Origin: Amanita rubescens
Lineage: Eukaryota; Basidiomycota; Agaricomycetes; Agaricales; Amanitaceae
Length of the DNA stretch: 64,000 nt
Reading direction: 5' to 3'
Assembly: GCA_015039365.1 (NCBI GenBank)
Contig: WION01000115.1
Location: 62,001 to 126,000 of the forward strand
The position numbers were made by a program, and so were the translations under genes. The notes under the pieces were generated by a model. The model saw only the letters and a program-made list of their open reading frames with translations. It was not told the DNA's origin and made no database searches. The first letter of the stretch is position 1; each line of letters starts with the position of its first letter. Positions 22,869 to 33,500 of the stretch are shown here, one piece after another.

Positions 22869-23539
22869 ATACGGCACAGAATCAGTCCTACTTGTAGCCT
22901 GTTTCAACGTTTGCAACGGAGACCGTATCCGATGTAATCCATAGACTAACTAATTGTCGGCAGAGGATGCACCTGCTGCCGCCGCTATCCATTCTTTCAA
23001 AGCCCACGTGAAGGAGGGGAACAAATGTTGCAGATACTCTCAAGGAGAACATGTCTCGAATCGGCTTTGCATTGTTGCAAATCCGTGGACTTCTAGGGGA
23101 AACTCGTCCCCAACTTGAATAATATACAACTGTTACATAATGTGACATATTGGCAACGTTCATACGGGTTCATACAGTCTGGCGCTCACTGGCTAATAGA
23201 CTCCCTTCATCTGCAATGTGTTGTCTGTTCTTGATCTCGTTCTCCAGGTGAGTTCGTACATTGCATATAGCACATAGACAAGAATTCGAATTGAAATGTT
23301 TGAGATGTGAGGCTGTGCTCGTCTACTTTGATGCTACCGATACCGATATCAACGGAGGGAGAAGCAGTAAACCGGGCTTTCAATTCGAGTGAGGAATTTG
23401 GAAACGGCTGTTATCGCCGCATGCTTATCTAGAACGGATGTTGATTGATCTGATGATCATGGTGTTTTATCGTGAGTCCCCTTCTCTTCCTTTCATGCGG
23501 GATTTCGGTATATCTTCCTTTTCTTCAGTAGGTGTGGAT
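22869..23539. other. No supported gene
   Basis: Spacer. It includes an AT-rich stretch around 23230-23420 and the 3' end of the degraded PurL-like sequence. Confidence 0.35.
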
Positions 23540-24350
23540 GTGGAGGTTTGTACCGAATGGATGGTATCAATGCGTTGTAGTGCGATTAAGATCTCGGAAG
23601 AGGAGAAAACGGAGTTGCATCTTGTACAAAGTCTCTGCCCAAATCTGTCGCAGGCCCGCAGTTCTGCTCGAGCCCCAAAACGGATAGGTCCAGGGACATA
23701 GTTGATGTCAATCATCTGGTCCGTCGACAACTCGTTAACGCGACCAATGACGTGGATCAAGTGGGAAGGGTCTCGAAAACACCATGAATTTGCATGAGCA
23801 CCGAGCTCCTCGTTGAACGGGATAGGAATAGGGCCAGATGAAATCTGTAAACCATTGAGCGACACCTCAACAGCCACGCGTGCGCATCTCAACGAAGGTC
23901 GTGAAAAGACCACCATCTGACCTGTCGTGATGTGCGAGGACAAGGTCAGGGCTCCTTTCTCGGACTGTCTGGCAACCTTTCAAGAACACTTTGAGAATAG
24001 CAGGATCGTCTACATCCGGGGGTCCTGATCAGATCTCCTTGAACACTTGCGCAACGGCAGAACCTCCCATACGCTTCCTCTCATCGGCGGTGTCAAGAAC
24101 ACAAGGCTTATCCTTCGCCCATCTCCGTGCGTAGTTGGGGTGTTCCTGTTCTACTCATGTCTTCCATCGGAGAAAACGCAGTGACAATGAGGGACGGGGG
24201 TGCACTAACTTCACATCCCTCCCCTTCTTCCCTCCACTTCATCGACATTGACATTGAGTCCTTGCCAACGGGTATCCCAACACACAACGCTGGACATAGC
24301 TCTATTCCTGTGACCTTGACCGCTTCATGCAGCCTGGTGCCTTTGCCTGG
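23540..24350 (-). pseudogene. PurL-like (FGAM synthase) fragment
   Basis: Minus-strand codons show the C-terminal half of the phosphoribosylformylglycinamidine synthase synthetase domain. In order they are GIELCPALCVGIPVGKDSMS, then LIVTAFSPMEDMSRTGTPQL, MGGSAVAQVFKEI, DVDDPAILKVFLKGCQTV, VLAHHDRSDGGLFTTFVEM, SLNGLQISSGP and FNEELGA. Stops and at least three frame changes interrupt the order (for example after MGEG near 24108, after KEI and after VEM). The N-terminal part and the glutaminase domain are absent. This is a decayed piece of a purine-synthesis gene, not a functional copy. Confidence 0.75.
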
Positions 24351-24483
24351 TTTAGACGCTGTGCACATCTGGCAATTAGTGCTAAGCTTGTGATGCGGGG
24401 AATTTCGCCTACGTTTGCTGTCATCAGGTTCGTCAACGTTGACATCGAGTCCTTGCCAACGGGTATCCCAACACCCAACGCTC
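24246..24483. repeat. Direct repeat inside the PurL/NOP14 junction
   Basis: A 45-nt motif containing GAGTCCTTGCCAACGGGTAT occurs at about 24249-24293 and again at about 24440-24483 with few differences. The first copy encodes the GIPVGKDS segment of PurL. The second lies between the PurL and NOP14 fragments. Confidence 0.75.
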
Positions 24484-24534
24484 GTCTTCGTCCTCATCTC
24501 CAAAACCTCCAAAATGTGTTTTTCGAACGATTTC

Positions 24535-25010
24535 CTTGTCAATTTGACCTGACGGCATCTCAAAAACGAACGAAAGTTGTGTCGATGATTCGAAAACATA
24601 CCATTCTCGTCTTCTTCATCCTCCTCGTCTACCCTCAACCCGACGTCGTCCAAGTCGTCCAAATTAGACAAGCTTTGCCCATAATGCGTAAGCTCGTCTT
24701 CATCCTCCAAGCTGAACGCAGAGCTTTTTGCGGCTTTTTGCCTCTCCCTTGTGAAACGTTCCAACATCCGTTCCTCGAGACCCGTAGTAGGGTCATTCTC
24801 ACCAAACCGCTGGTCAAGAATGCCTCCCGCATGATTTCGCTCTTCGTACTCTTTCAACAACGTTTTTTTTTCACTGGCACAAGCGTATGAATATTGCGTT
24901 CTTCCGGTCTTCAGATATGTGCACATACCTGCTCAATCCCAGCCATCCTGCTCTGTGCAGATGTTCCAACTACACCCTTAATGGATAATCTTCCGGCCCG
25001 AAAGGGTTTA
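24535..25010 (-). pseudogene. NOP14-like fragment 3
   Basis: The minus strand reads, in order, the intron-containing AGIE..RKKTLL junction, EYEERNHAGGI, RFGENDPTTGLEERMLERF, FSLEDEDELTHYGQSLSN, an acidic linker and a partial RQVKLTRKSFEKHIL. It closely parallels fragment 1 but is cut at a different 3' point and is joined there to the PurL-like piece. The part upstream of the first intron (24960-25010) carries a stop in the GRKI region, so this copy is also broken. Confidence 0.75.
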
Positions 25011-26689
25011 GAGTTTTGCTGATTTTCGTCGGAAGAGTGACACTTGACATTGATTGTGACAAGCGCGGGAGATGACTTGGCCGCAACCCCTCGCTCGTTT
25101 CCTAAATCTGCTAATGTTAACCATGAATTCGAACCCGAATCAAGCCTCTTTGCCCAATCCGACCGCTGGAGTAGTTCAATTTCGCGCTCCCTTGTTGCGC
25201 AGACCTTCAGTCGACGCGGAAAGACGATGGAACACCATCATTCTTGGTCTTTCCGACAATTTCTGCGCATCTTTTCTCTTACTTCTATTACATGGAATGC
25301 ATCGAAAGAGAAAATCACCATTCTCGAGACGGCCCTGGAGGCTATATATCTACCGTCGCTGCATGTGCTCTGGAGAACGAGACGGAGTTGGGGTTCTCGT
25401 CGTGCGCTTGTTGAATAAATGGAATGGGCTTGATGTCTGGCTCGACAGCCAAGTGAAGATCGAGGACAGCTTGCCTTCTCCAGCCACGCTGAGGGAGAAG
25501 GCTTTTAAAGCGCTCGTTGAGGTCTCTTGGTGGAAATGTTACGCATGTCGAGCAGCCGGAGGAACCTTGCTGGAAGATTTTGCGCAGTCTGCTAGGTGAA
25601 TGCATAGAGCTTGTCTCCGGTATGTCTTTGAGTGAGGAGCCTGTTGCTTATACGTTCAGGCAGACATTCTCTCAAACCCTACGTCGATCACACTGCCCAT
25701 AACTATCACATTTTTCAAGAGGCCTAGACTAGAAGGGAAACAGACTTTAGTGTTGAATACCGTAAGGTTTCTTCTAGTGTACATATCGGCACATGCTTAT
25801 ACATTACGAAGGATCCTCGAGATGTGCATACGGAACTTTCTATCACGACATATTCGCAATTAGTAGCTGCTCTACTGGCATGGTTACTTGATACCCTCAC
25901 CCATGCGCTTTACCCACGTTTTGTCGCAATATTTTCTTTCAGACGTGACTCTTGGGCTGCACAAGATGTTTAATTTACTTTTCAACTATTTGCTCTCCAC
26001 AGCCTGCTCGTTGAACGCAACGGCACGTGCGAAAGTCTTTTCCACCCTAATATCATCCACAAGCTTATTCTGCGACTAGTATCCTGCCTTTTCGGAGCAG
26101 TTCTCCCACCTCGCATTCCATCTCTTGCAGTTCCGCGTCTTACAAGATTCTGAATGACCAGATTATAATGAAGGCAACGAATCTTCAATCCAAGGCAATT
26201 GTAGATGAAGCAGCCGCAAATGAGGTTGTTCGATTATTGTGCACCGAGTCGTCCGAGCAGCTGTCGGTCAGTATCATTTGAAAGATCTACCTTTTTCTCT
26301 CCTGAATGCGTATAGAATCTGTTGTTAGCTTATTTGAGGGCAACATTACCTCGTGCAAGCGAGATGCTGCTCCTCCATATTAAGCGAACCTTGTCGGAGA
26401 CGATAACTTGAAGACCCGTTTTGAAGCTCTGCTCTCTGAAGTGGAACAAGACGAGCAAGAGACCGGGAAATGAGCTTGGACGTTCAACCACCGCAACCAA
26501 CAAAACCTTCGGCGAAGTGGCGCCACCGGGTCCGCATTGCCATCTCGTCTCTCGGCATTACTCTTGGACGGAAATTAACGATGTCTCAGACAAACAGTAT
26601 GCAAGTTATACAATCTACGACGGATTAGCGATTACTTTAAGGGATTTGTCGTGTTTATTTCACCTACGAGGCTAAGGAACTCACTATCT
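25011..26689. other. Unrecognised, partly coding-like stretch
   Basis: A plus-strand frame (25072-25599) contains LLRRPSVDAERRW and LPSPATLREKAFKALVEVSW, and codons near 26005-26080 read CESLFHPNIIHKLILRLVS. They could be eroded exons of a conserved gene, but no family is evident and stops interrupt them. I list no gene. Confidence 0.3.
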
Positions 26690-26981
26690 ACCAGAGGGTC
26701 TTTTGAAGCTTCTCAAGCACCAGGAGACGCGGTTGTCGAAAAGTGATCAAACCTCCTGCAGGTGTTTCGGCAAATGCCAGTGATGGCCCGTATCGACCGT
26801 CATACTTAGAGATATTCTAGTACCCGCAAGATACGCGCACGACTAGTACGGTTTGGGAATGAAGCACTACGGTGTTTAGAACGATACGTAAGAGTTATTT
26901 TTTATATGCTTTCACTAGTATCTGGCTGACCGATCTACAGAGGACTTCTCACTTCCTCAACAAGAACTGGGCCGGTGGCAT
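26690..26981. repeat. Partial third copy (C) of the duplicated block
   Basis: This is closely similar to 11371-11668 of copy B, from CCAGAGGGT to GGCCGGTGGCAT. The homology resumes after the inserted element at 28436-28457 (ATCGCCATATCCTCACGGAT) and then stops at the hAT1 boundary. The secreted-protein gene itself is not present in this copy. Confidence 0.85.
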
Positions 26982-28435
26982 TTTTTTATTTTTTTTTATT
27001 TTTATTTATTTATAATCCTTGTTTATACCCCATTGGGCCAAAAGCCTACGGTAGGGTATGTACAGCTATGTATGCTACATGTTTAAATTTCGTCAAAGTG
27101 GTATGTATCATCATCCGCTAAAAGTGCCCACACTCCGAAGAGCTAGGGATGCTGTAAGAGAAATAGGTAAGTAGGAAGGGCGTAGACACCTAGGGAAAGG
27201 TAAGTAAGCCATACACGGGCACCTATACTATAGCAAGGGAAACTAAGAGGCGGTTGGCGCTACTGGGGCGGACTTCTTCTGGTTGATTCCTGTCGGCTTC
27301 TTCTCTGTCCACGGTCGCATGGTACAGGTTCGGCCGAAAAGGAAAGCTTTCCGTTGTCGTAGGACGCCCTGTTGAACTGTGCCCTCCTCATCCTCGAAAG
27401 TTAGGACTACGGTTGACCTGCAGCCTTTTTCGATGGTGGATGGGGGGCGGATCCAGTAGGGTTGTATGGGCATGCGTAGTTTGTTAGACCAAAGGTTGTT
27501 TAGCTTCAGCTGTGTGGCTATAACGCCCGGCGTGTATGCAGGACCTTCTGGTGGGGTGGGGACCCCGTTTATACATACACGTCTCCATTTCGTACCTGAA
27601 AAGGTTTCCACAGAGATGCCTGCACCATATTCGAGGACCGGTTTGATATAGGGTAGAGCATCGGTTAGCTGTTGGGATGTGGTGGTCAGGCCACCAATGA
27701 TGACCATGTTGCCTTTTGCCATTCTGTTCACTGCAGAGATGCGAGCAGTCGAAGGGACCAGGGGTAATGGCCACTTGACGTTAGGGCGAGAGGCAGTGAA
27801 GGTAGTCGGGTTGGCGAGGGCCTGATTGAAGTATTGACACATCTCGTTGGCGTCAAAGGTAGCGTCGAGGGGTACCTGGGGGACCAGGACCAAACGAGCA
27901 CGTGTAAGGAGTTCACGGGGTACTTTGGGTTTGGTAGCCTGCCCAGGGGGGTCGGAGGCTGCCACAGCGGCGTATGACTTGTTCGGTTTCTGAATGTAGG
28001 CCTGTAAGGTGCCCATCTTGGAGTTGATAGCCTGGACCTGTTTGGCCAGAGCCCTTAGCTCCGAAGAGCCTTGGGTGGCCGCCACGTCACTGGCCTTACC
28101 AGCAGGCGCACCCTCCTTGTTGGACAAAAAACCCCAATGCGCCCTTCCCGGCTGGCTGAGGAAGCCTGAGAGGGGCTGGGTGTTGAAGTCAGGGAGGGAT
28201 TCTGCACTGTGCAAGATTGCATCACTTCTCTCGAGTAATGCAAGGATCTGGTTGATCGCTGTCGTGACAGGATCATCGGCGATGGCGGTGTAGCTAACTC
28301 TAAGATGAGTTTTGGGTCTGCCCTTACTGCTGGGCATCCTTAGTTAAGGAGGCTGGGTGTTAGATGTGCTGGGATTGGGATATCGACGGGGGGATGGTGG
28401 TGGTTACTGCGTGAGAAGGTCCTGGCCGGTGGCAT
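26970..28435 (-). mobile_element. Short non-LTR (LINE-type) element encoding only ORF1, with 12 bp TSD
   Basis: The 12-bp sequence GGCCGGTGGCAT stands at 26970-26981 and again at 28424-28435, bracketing 1442 bp absent from copies A and B. The plus-strand left end is a run of T with interspersed A (26981-27015). It is the complement of an A-rich (TAAA)n-type tail, so the element is inserted in minus orientation. It carries one ORF1/gag-like gene and no reverse transcriptase. It was probably moved in trans by a related full-length element, like half-LINE elements. Confidence 0.8.
27243..28337 (-). CDS. ORF1/gag-like protein of a non-LTR retrotransposon
   Basis: This is an intact 364-codon frame. 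The N-terminal part is helical (AINQILALLERSDAILHS), with an ELRALAKQVQAINSKMGTLQ coiled-coil-like segment and a KSYAAVAAS linker typical of such gag proteins. The central domain (LTRARLVLVPQVPLD, AVNRMAKGNMVIIGG, SGTKWRRVCINGVPTPP) resembles the RNA-binding core of fungal Tad-type ORF1 proteins. It ends soon after AFLFGRTCTMRPW with a Lys-rich tail. The CCHC zinc knuckles that usually follow in this family are missing, so the protein is short. It sits alone between the 5' end of the element and its A-rich tail. Confidence 0.65.
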   Translation of the reverse strand: MPSSKGRPKTHLRVSYTAIADDPVTTAINQILALLERSDAILHSAESLPDFNTQPLSGFLSQPGRAHWGFLSNKEGAPAGKASDVAATQGSSELRALAKQVQAINSKMGTLQAYIQKPNKSYAAVAASDPPGQATKPKVPRELLTRARLVLVPQVPLDATFDANEMCQYFNQALANPTTFTASRPNVKWPLPLVPSTARISAVNRMAKGNMVIIGGLTTTSQQLTDALPYIKPVLEYGAGISVETFSGTKWRRVCINGVPTPPEGPAYTPGVIATQLKLNNLWSNKLRMPIQPYWIRPPSTIEKGCRSTVVLTFEDEEGTVQQGVLRQRKAFLFGRTCTMRPWTEKKPTGINQKKSAPVAPTAS

Positions 28436-28732
28436 AGTATCGCCATATCCTCACGGATAGTGTTGTTGGGGCTCGGCTAAGCTCGGCTCCGGCTAAGCTT
28501 AGTCACCGGAGCCCGGTTTCCGGCTCCAGCTTTGGAGCCGGAGCCGATCCAATAGCTCTGGCTCGGCTCAGAGCTAGCTCCCACGGTCTATCGCTGGTCG
28601 TCACCATCGCCATGCTGCTCGTGTTGCACCTTACTGGTGCGATCAGGCTCTTACCAACAGTCTGAAGGCCATGTAGCAGTAAGTACTCAATTTTTAACTG
28701 AACTGCTACTTAACCAGGTATAGATTTCGCCT

Positions 28733-29700
28733 CCCAGCCCACCTGCTCTCTTTCAGCCTCAACTCCCATCTCGCAGCCCACCCACACCTCTCGCAGCCCA
28801 CCCGTGCCTCTCGCAGCCCACCCATGCCTCTCACAGCCCAGCCACGCCCTCCTGGCACATCCGCTCTTTTTCAGCGCCACCCGCTCTTTTTCAGTGCCAC
28901 CCACTCTTCGTCAGCCTCAACTGCCATCCCACAGCCCACCCACGCCTCTTGCAGCCTACCCACACCTCTCACGGCCCAACACGCAGTCTGACAGTCCCAT
29001 CCGCCATCTCACAGCCCCATCCGCCATCTCACAGCCCCATCAGCCCCACCTGTGGCTCTCGCTGCCTGCGTCGCCTGCCCATGCCTATCGCAGCCCATCC
29101 GTACCTATCGCAGCCCATCCGTACCCATCGCAGCCCATCCGTACCCATTGCAGCCCATCCGTGCCTATCGCAGCCCATCCGTGCCTATTGCAGCCCATCC
29201 GTGCCTATTGCAGCCCATCTGTGCCTATCGCAGCCCATCCACACCTATCGCAGCCCATGGCCACCCACCTGTTCCTCTCCCAGCTCTCGCAGCCTGCTGT
29301 GCCTATCGTGGCCCGCCCCACCTCTCACAGTCCCGTACACCATCTCACAGCCCCATCAGCCCCACCTGAGCCTCTCACAGCCCACGCCGCCCGCCCATGC
29401 CTATCGCCACCCGCCCATGCCTATCGCCACCCACCCGTGCCTACACCTCTCCCAGCTCTCGCAGCCTACCCGTGCCTATCGTGTCCCACCCACCTCTCGC
29501 GGCTCGCCCACGCCTCTCGTGGTCCCGTGCGCCATCTCGCAGCCCCATCAGCCCCACCCATGCCTTCGCTGCCCACTCGCCACCCACCCATGCCTCTTGT
29601 GGCCCGCCCGTGCCTATCGCAGCTCACCCACACCTCTCACAGCCCAACATGCAGTCTCACAGTCCCATCTGCCATCTCGCAGCCCCATCAGCCCCACCCA
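28733..29700. repeat. Minisatellite in the 5' part of hAT1
   Basis: This is a degenerate C-rich tandem array. The cleanest part (about 29080-29260) is nine copies of a 20-nt unit like CCTATCGCAGCCCATCCGTG. Flanking parts vary in unit length and include CTCTCACAGCCCCATCxxCC forms. Because 20 is not a multiple of 3, all three plus frames stay open with Pro/Ser/His-rich reading. I treat those frames as non-coding by-products. Confidence 0.8.
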
Positions 29701-29896
29701 CCGTTGCGATACATGTAGTGACTATATTTAGCTATCATTTCCATATCAAGTAGCATATAGATCTGTAGCTATTAATTAATGTCTGACTTCCCATTTCGGT
29801 GTGTAAATTAAATTCAATGTGCCAGATAGTGTTTCACATAAGGTCCAGTAGAGTGATTGTGTGTGATTCTTCCCTGCCCCTTGCTTTCCACCTGCC

Positions 29897-32800
29897 ATGC
29901 CACCAATGAAAAAGGATAAGAAATCAAGCAAGAAGGCTCCTGTCCCTGACATTGGTACTCTTTCTAACTTTACTTTGCACTGGTAGCTCACCAACATTGG
30001 AGGTTCTGCTGGTCCCAATGAGCCAGTTTTTGCTGAGGCAGGATTACCTGTCTCACAGCATGAGGGACAGTCAGATGATATGGCTGAAGGTCAGCACAAT
30101 CAACCACTGTTACTTTCAAGTTATTCAACAAAAGACAGTCAGGACTGGAAAATCTGTGTCTTGGCCAGTTGAAATTGTTACTGAAGGAGAAATTCCTGGT
30201 GAGTGATAAATTAAACTAAGAGTACATCAAGCTGACAGGATGTGCAGCTACAAGAAATCGTATACCCTCCAGACGTGCTCTTCAAGTGAATATAATTTCT
30301 TTTAAAATATGATCATAGCTTAGTTGGACCTATAGCTTGATCCAGTTGTTCTGGTTTCACCTGCCAAAAAGCCAGCTCTCAGAAAACCTATTCAACCAGC
30401 CACACCTCTTAGGTCTCAGACTCAGGCTGCTACAGTATTATTTACACCTGCAACACCTCGCAAGAAGCAGAAGACAAAGTCATCTGCTATTCCTGCATCA
30501 CCACAGGACTCTGATGCAGAGTCATCACCTACTGCAATAGCTTCTCGCCTAGAGGCATTGACACTAGGCACTGGGACACAAAAGAAGTCTAGCAGAGGAG
30601 CAAAGGATGTATGGACATTTTTTGAGGAGAGGCTGGGTAAGGGGAAGGGGAAAGGGGAAGGGAAGGGGAAGGGGAAGGGGAAGGGGAAGGGGAAGGGGAA
30701 AGGGAAGGGGAAGGGGACTCAGGAGGTGGAAGAAGAGGTACTTCAATTTTGCAAATTTTGCCTGTGAGTTTTATAACTTTTCTGGACCATTCTAAAAGCT
30801 GTTTTCAGCACTGCAAAGGAAAAAGACCCAAATCATGAAGTTGCAGTATATGCCAGTAGTACTGGTGTTTCTAACTTGAGGAAACACTTGATGAGGGAGC
30901 ACACTCAGGATTGGGAAAAGGGCTGTGAAGAGATGGGTATTAAAATTACTGCAGGGGCAGCATTGGAATATCTCAACAAAATTGAGAGAACTGTGGGGAG
31001 GGATATTCCTCCATACTCAAAGGAGGCATTTGCAAATGCACTGGCAGAGTTTATTATGGCAGATGATATAGTGAGTTCCAATCATTTTTTTCTGCTTCAT
31101 TTTTCAAGCAGGCTAATTAATTCAGCCCATAAATGTTATGGAATCCCCACAGTTGAGGAATGTTTTCTTCCTCCTCAGGAGGGAGTTAAAGGATAAAGAT
31201 ATTCCTGGCAGGGCAGCCATGCGCAGTCATATTATGGATATGTTTTATGAGCATCTTGAAAAGCTGGGAGAGGAGATGAAGGTAAGTTCAAAGTTTTTGC
31301 CACTATTGATTCATTGACTGAAAAAGGATTTACAGGGATCTGTTGGAAAGATCTCTTTTACCACTGATGTCTGGTCTGATCCTAACATGAGATCATTTAT
31401 GGCTGTTACAGCTCATTGGGTTGAGGGAAAGGAGGTAAAGACCACAGCAGGTGTTCAGAAGAAGTTGGAATTGAGGGCTGACCTGGTGGGCTTCACACAT
31501 GTTCCAGGGAGACATACAGGAAAACATTTGGCCCAATGTTTTCTTTTCATCTTAGACAGGTTCAAAATTACCCAGCAGGTATGTCTTTGTCCTACAAGTT
31601 CATACTATCTCTAATAAACCAATATGTAGATTGGGTGGATTACTTGTGACAATGCAAGCAATAACAATACCATGATGGCTGCATTGCAAGCAACACTAAA
31701 AAAACAGAAGGTGAAATTTGATGCAATTGAGAATAGAATCAGGCATGAATTTATTTAACTGTTTCATATTTCTTTACATATATGACTTTGTTTATAGATG
31801 TTTTCCCCACATAGTAAATCTTGCATGTCAGGCAGCCCTTGAAGCTATCACAGACATGCAACACCTTCAAAGTGAAGAGTTGGTGGGGTATGAACCTACA
31901 GGGTTTGAAAAAGATTGTATTGCTACAGTCAGAGCTCTAACCAATGCAGTAATATTCTATTCAATGTATGCATTAACTGATATTTAATAACCATTTTTCA
32001 ACACAGATTCGCAACAGTAATGTGAAGAGGCAACGCTTTTCAGAATATGTGAAGGAATATTTGGACAAGGACTATCAGCTCCTCCGTGACGTCCCAACTC
32101 GATGGTCATCTACAGTTGTCATGATAGAGAGGGTGTTGATGCTAAAGGATGTATGTGGTCAATCTGAATTGTGCATTTTTACTAAATACTGTATACATCA
32201 TAGGCAATCACTGATATAACAAGTGATAGTGACTTTAATGACCTAAAGAAATTCCAGCTCACAGAAGCAGATTGGGAATTATTGGGTGATTATCATGCAA
32301 TCCTTCAAGTATGAAATTTTCTCCAGAAAGCTTCATGTGTTAATCCAAATCAAGATTCCACATGCATTCCAGGATATCCTTGGATCTGACAAAACACCTA
32401 CCCTCCCTCACACTGTCATTTCATTTTCCACTTTAATTCAAAGATGGAAAGAGCTTTTAGATGACTCAGATGATGAAAGAGACTGGCACTATATAATCCA
32501 ACCTGGTCTGGACAAATTACTACATTATGAGATGGAGTTGGTAAAGACTCCAGCATATGTTCTTGCAATGGGTAAGTATATTAGTAAGATATCCTCAAGT
32601 TCTGCTAAAATGACATATGTATGTGCCAGCTATCAATCCCAGGGACAAACTGAGCCACTATTCAGCCACATCTGAGACCAAATTTAAGTTGGCCAAAGAA
32701 ATGTTTTTGAAAGCTGTGAGTTAGTTTCAGTTGTTATTTAGCTCAATCTCATTCAGTTATAGTTGAGGGCTTATCCTGATCCCAGTACCCCATCTAACCC

Positions 32801-33500
32801 TCAACAGCAACTTGCTTCTAGATCCAAGCCATCTGCAGCTGACATTTTATATGGAACTAGCAGCAGAAAGCATGCCACACAGACTCGAAAGTCACTGACT
32901 GTGGAACTGGAAGTGGACCAGTATCTGAGTGCTCTGCATGAAAATTTACCAATTGTTGAATTTTGGCAGGTGAGTAACTAGCACTTTTCACCAATCTGTC
33001 TGACTTGCAGTTAGGCAAATCAGAGTCGTTACCCCCGTATTTTTCAACTTGCTATGGACATCATTCCTATTCAGGCCACAAGTGTTCCTTGTGAAAGAGC
33101 ATTCTCATCTGGCAAAGAGACAATGGCACCACGAAGAAGGAGGATGTTACCTGATTTAATGGAAGCCCTTCAACTGCTGAAGTACTCAATTCGTAAGGGC
33201 CTATCTTTGAACTTCACAGAGGGGATGTCATGGGTTGAGGAACTCAAGGAGTTTGAGTACTCAGCCAGAACAGAGCCATCAGAGGATCCAGATACTTATG
33301 CCCGTAATTTAGGTGCAACAGAGCTTGATGAAGATGAGATGGAAGAGTTGCTAGGGGATTTGACAAAGTACCGTAAGCCAGATACAGATGAAGAAAAAGA
33401 GGAGGGGGAACAGGGAGGGGAAGAGGAAGAAGAAGAAGAAGAGGAAGAGGAAGAGGAAGAGGAAGAGGAGGAGAATGACACAGAGAGCAGCAGTGATTGA
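29897..33500 (+). CDS. hAT transposase (hAT1)
   Basis: The gene starts MPPMKKDKKSSKKAP (29897) and is split by many small introns. Recognisable parts follow in order. First is a BED-type zinc finger (QFCKFC .. LRKHLMREHTQDW, 30750-30915), preceded by a Gly-Lys run from a GGGGAA repeat. The RNase H-like core starts at ISFTTDVWSDPN (first Asp, 31350). It continues with ITCDNASNNNTM (second Asp, 31640), RCFPHIVNLACQAA, DVPTRWSSTVVMI and the helical DWHYIIQPGLDKLL region. The C-terminal dimerisation domain reads RIFQLAMDIIPIQATSVPCE then RAFSSGKETM. The acidic tail (Glu/Asp run) stops at 33498-33500. All catalytic blocks read in phase, so the gene may be functional. The first two introns are less certain. 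Confidence 0.75.
30638..30716. repeat. GGGGAA hexanucleotide repeat inside the hAT1 transposase
   Basis: About 13 units of GGGGAA (with one or two GGGAAA variants) stay in frame and encode a Gly-Lys run just before the BED zinc finger. It would add a flexible basic arm next to the DNA-binding domain. Confidence 0.9.

Noticed and set aside
24108..24926. Single 272-codon minus-strand gene
   Set aside because: It is a chance fusion of a NOP14 fragment and a PurL fragment with unrelated sequence between them, not a genuine protein.
28804..29753. Long Pro/Ser/His-rich open frames in all three plus frames
   Set aside because: They are the by-product of a C-rich 20-nt minisatellite, which has no stops in any plus frame. 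No conserved domain or start context is seen.
33296..33481. Poly-Ser frame on the minus strand
   Set aside because: It is the complement of the Glu-rich acidic tail of the hAT1 transposase.
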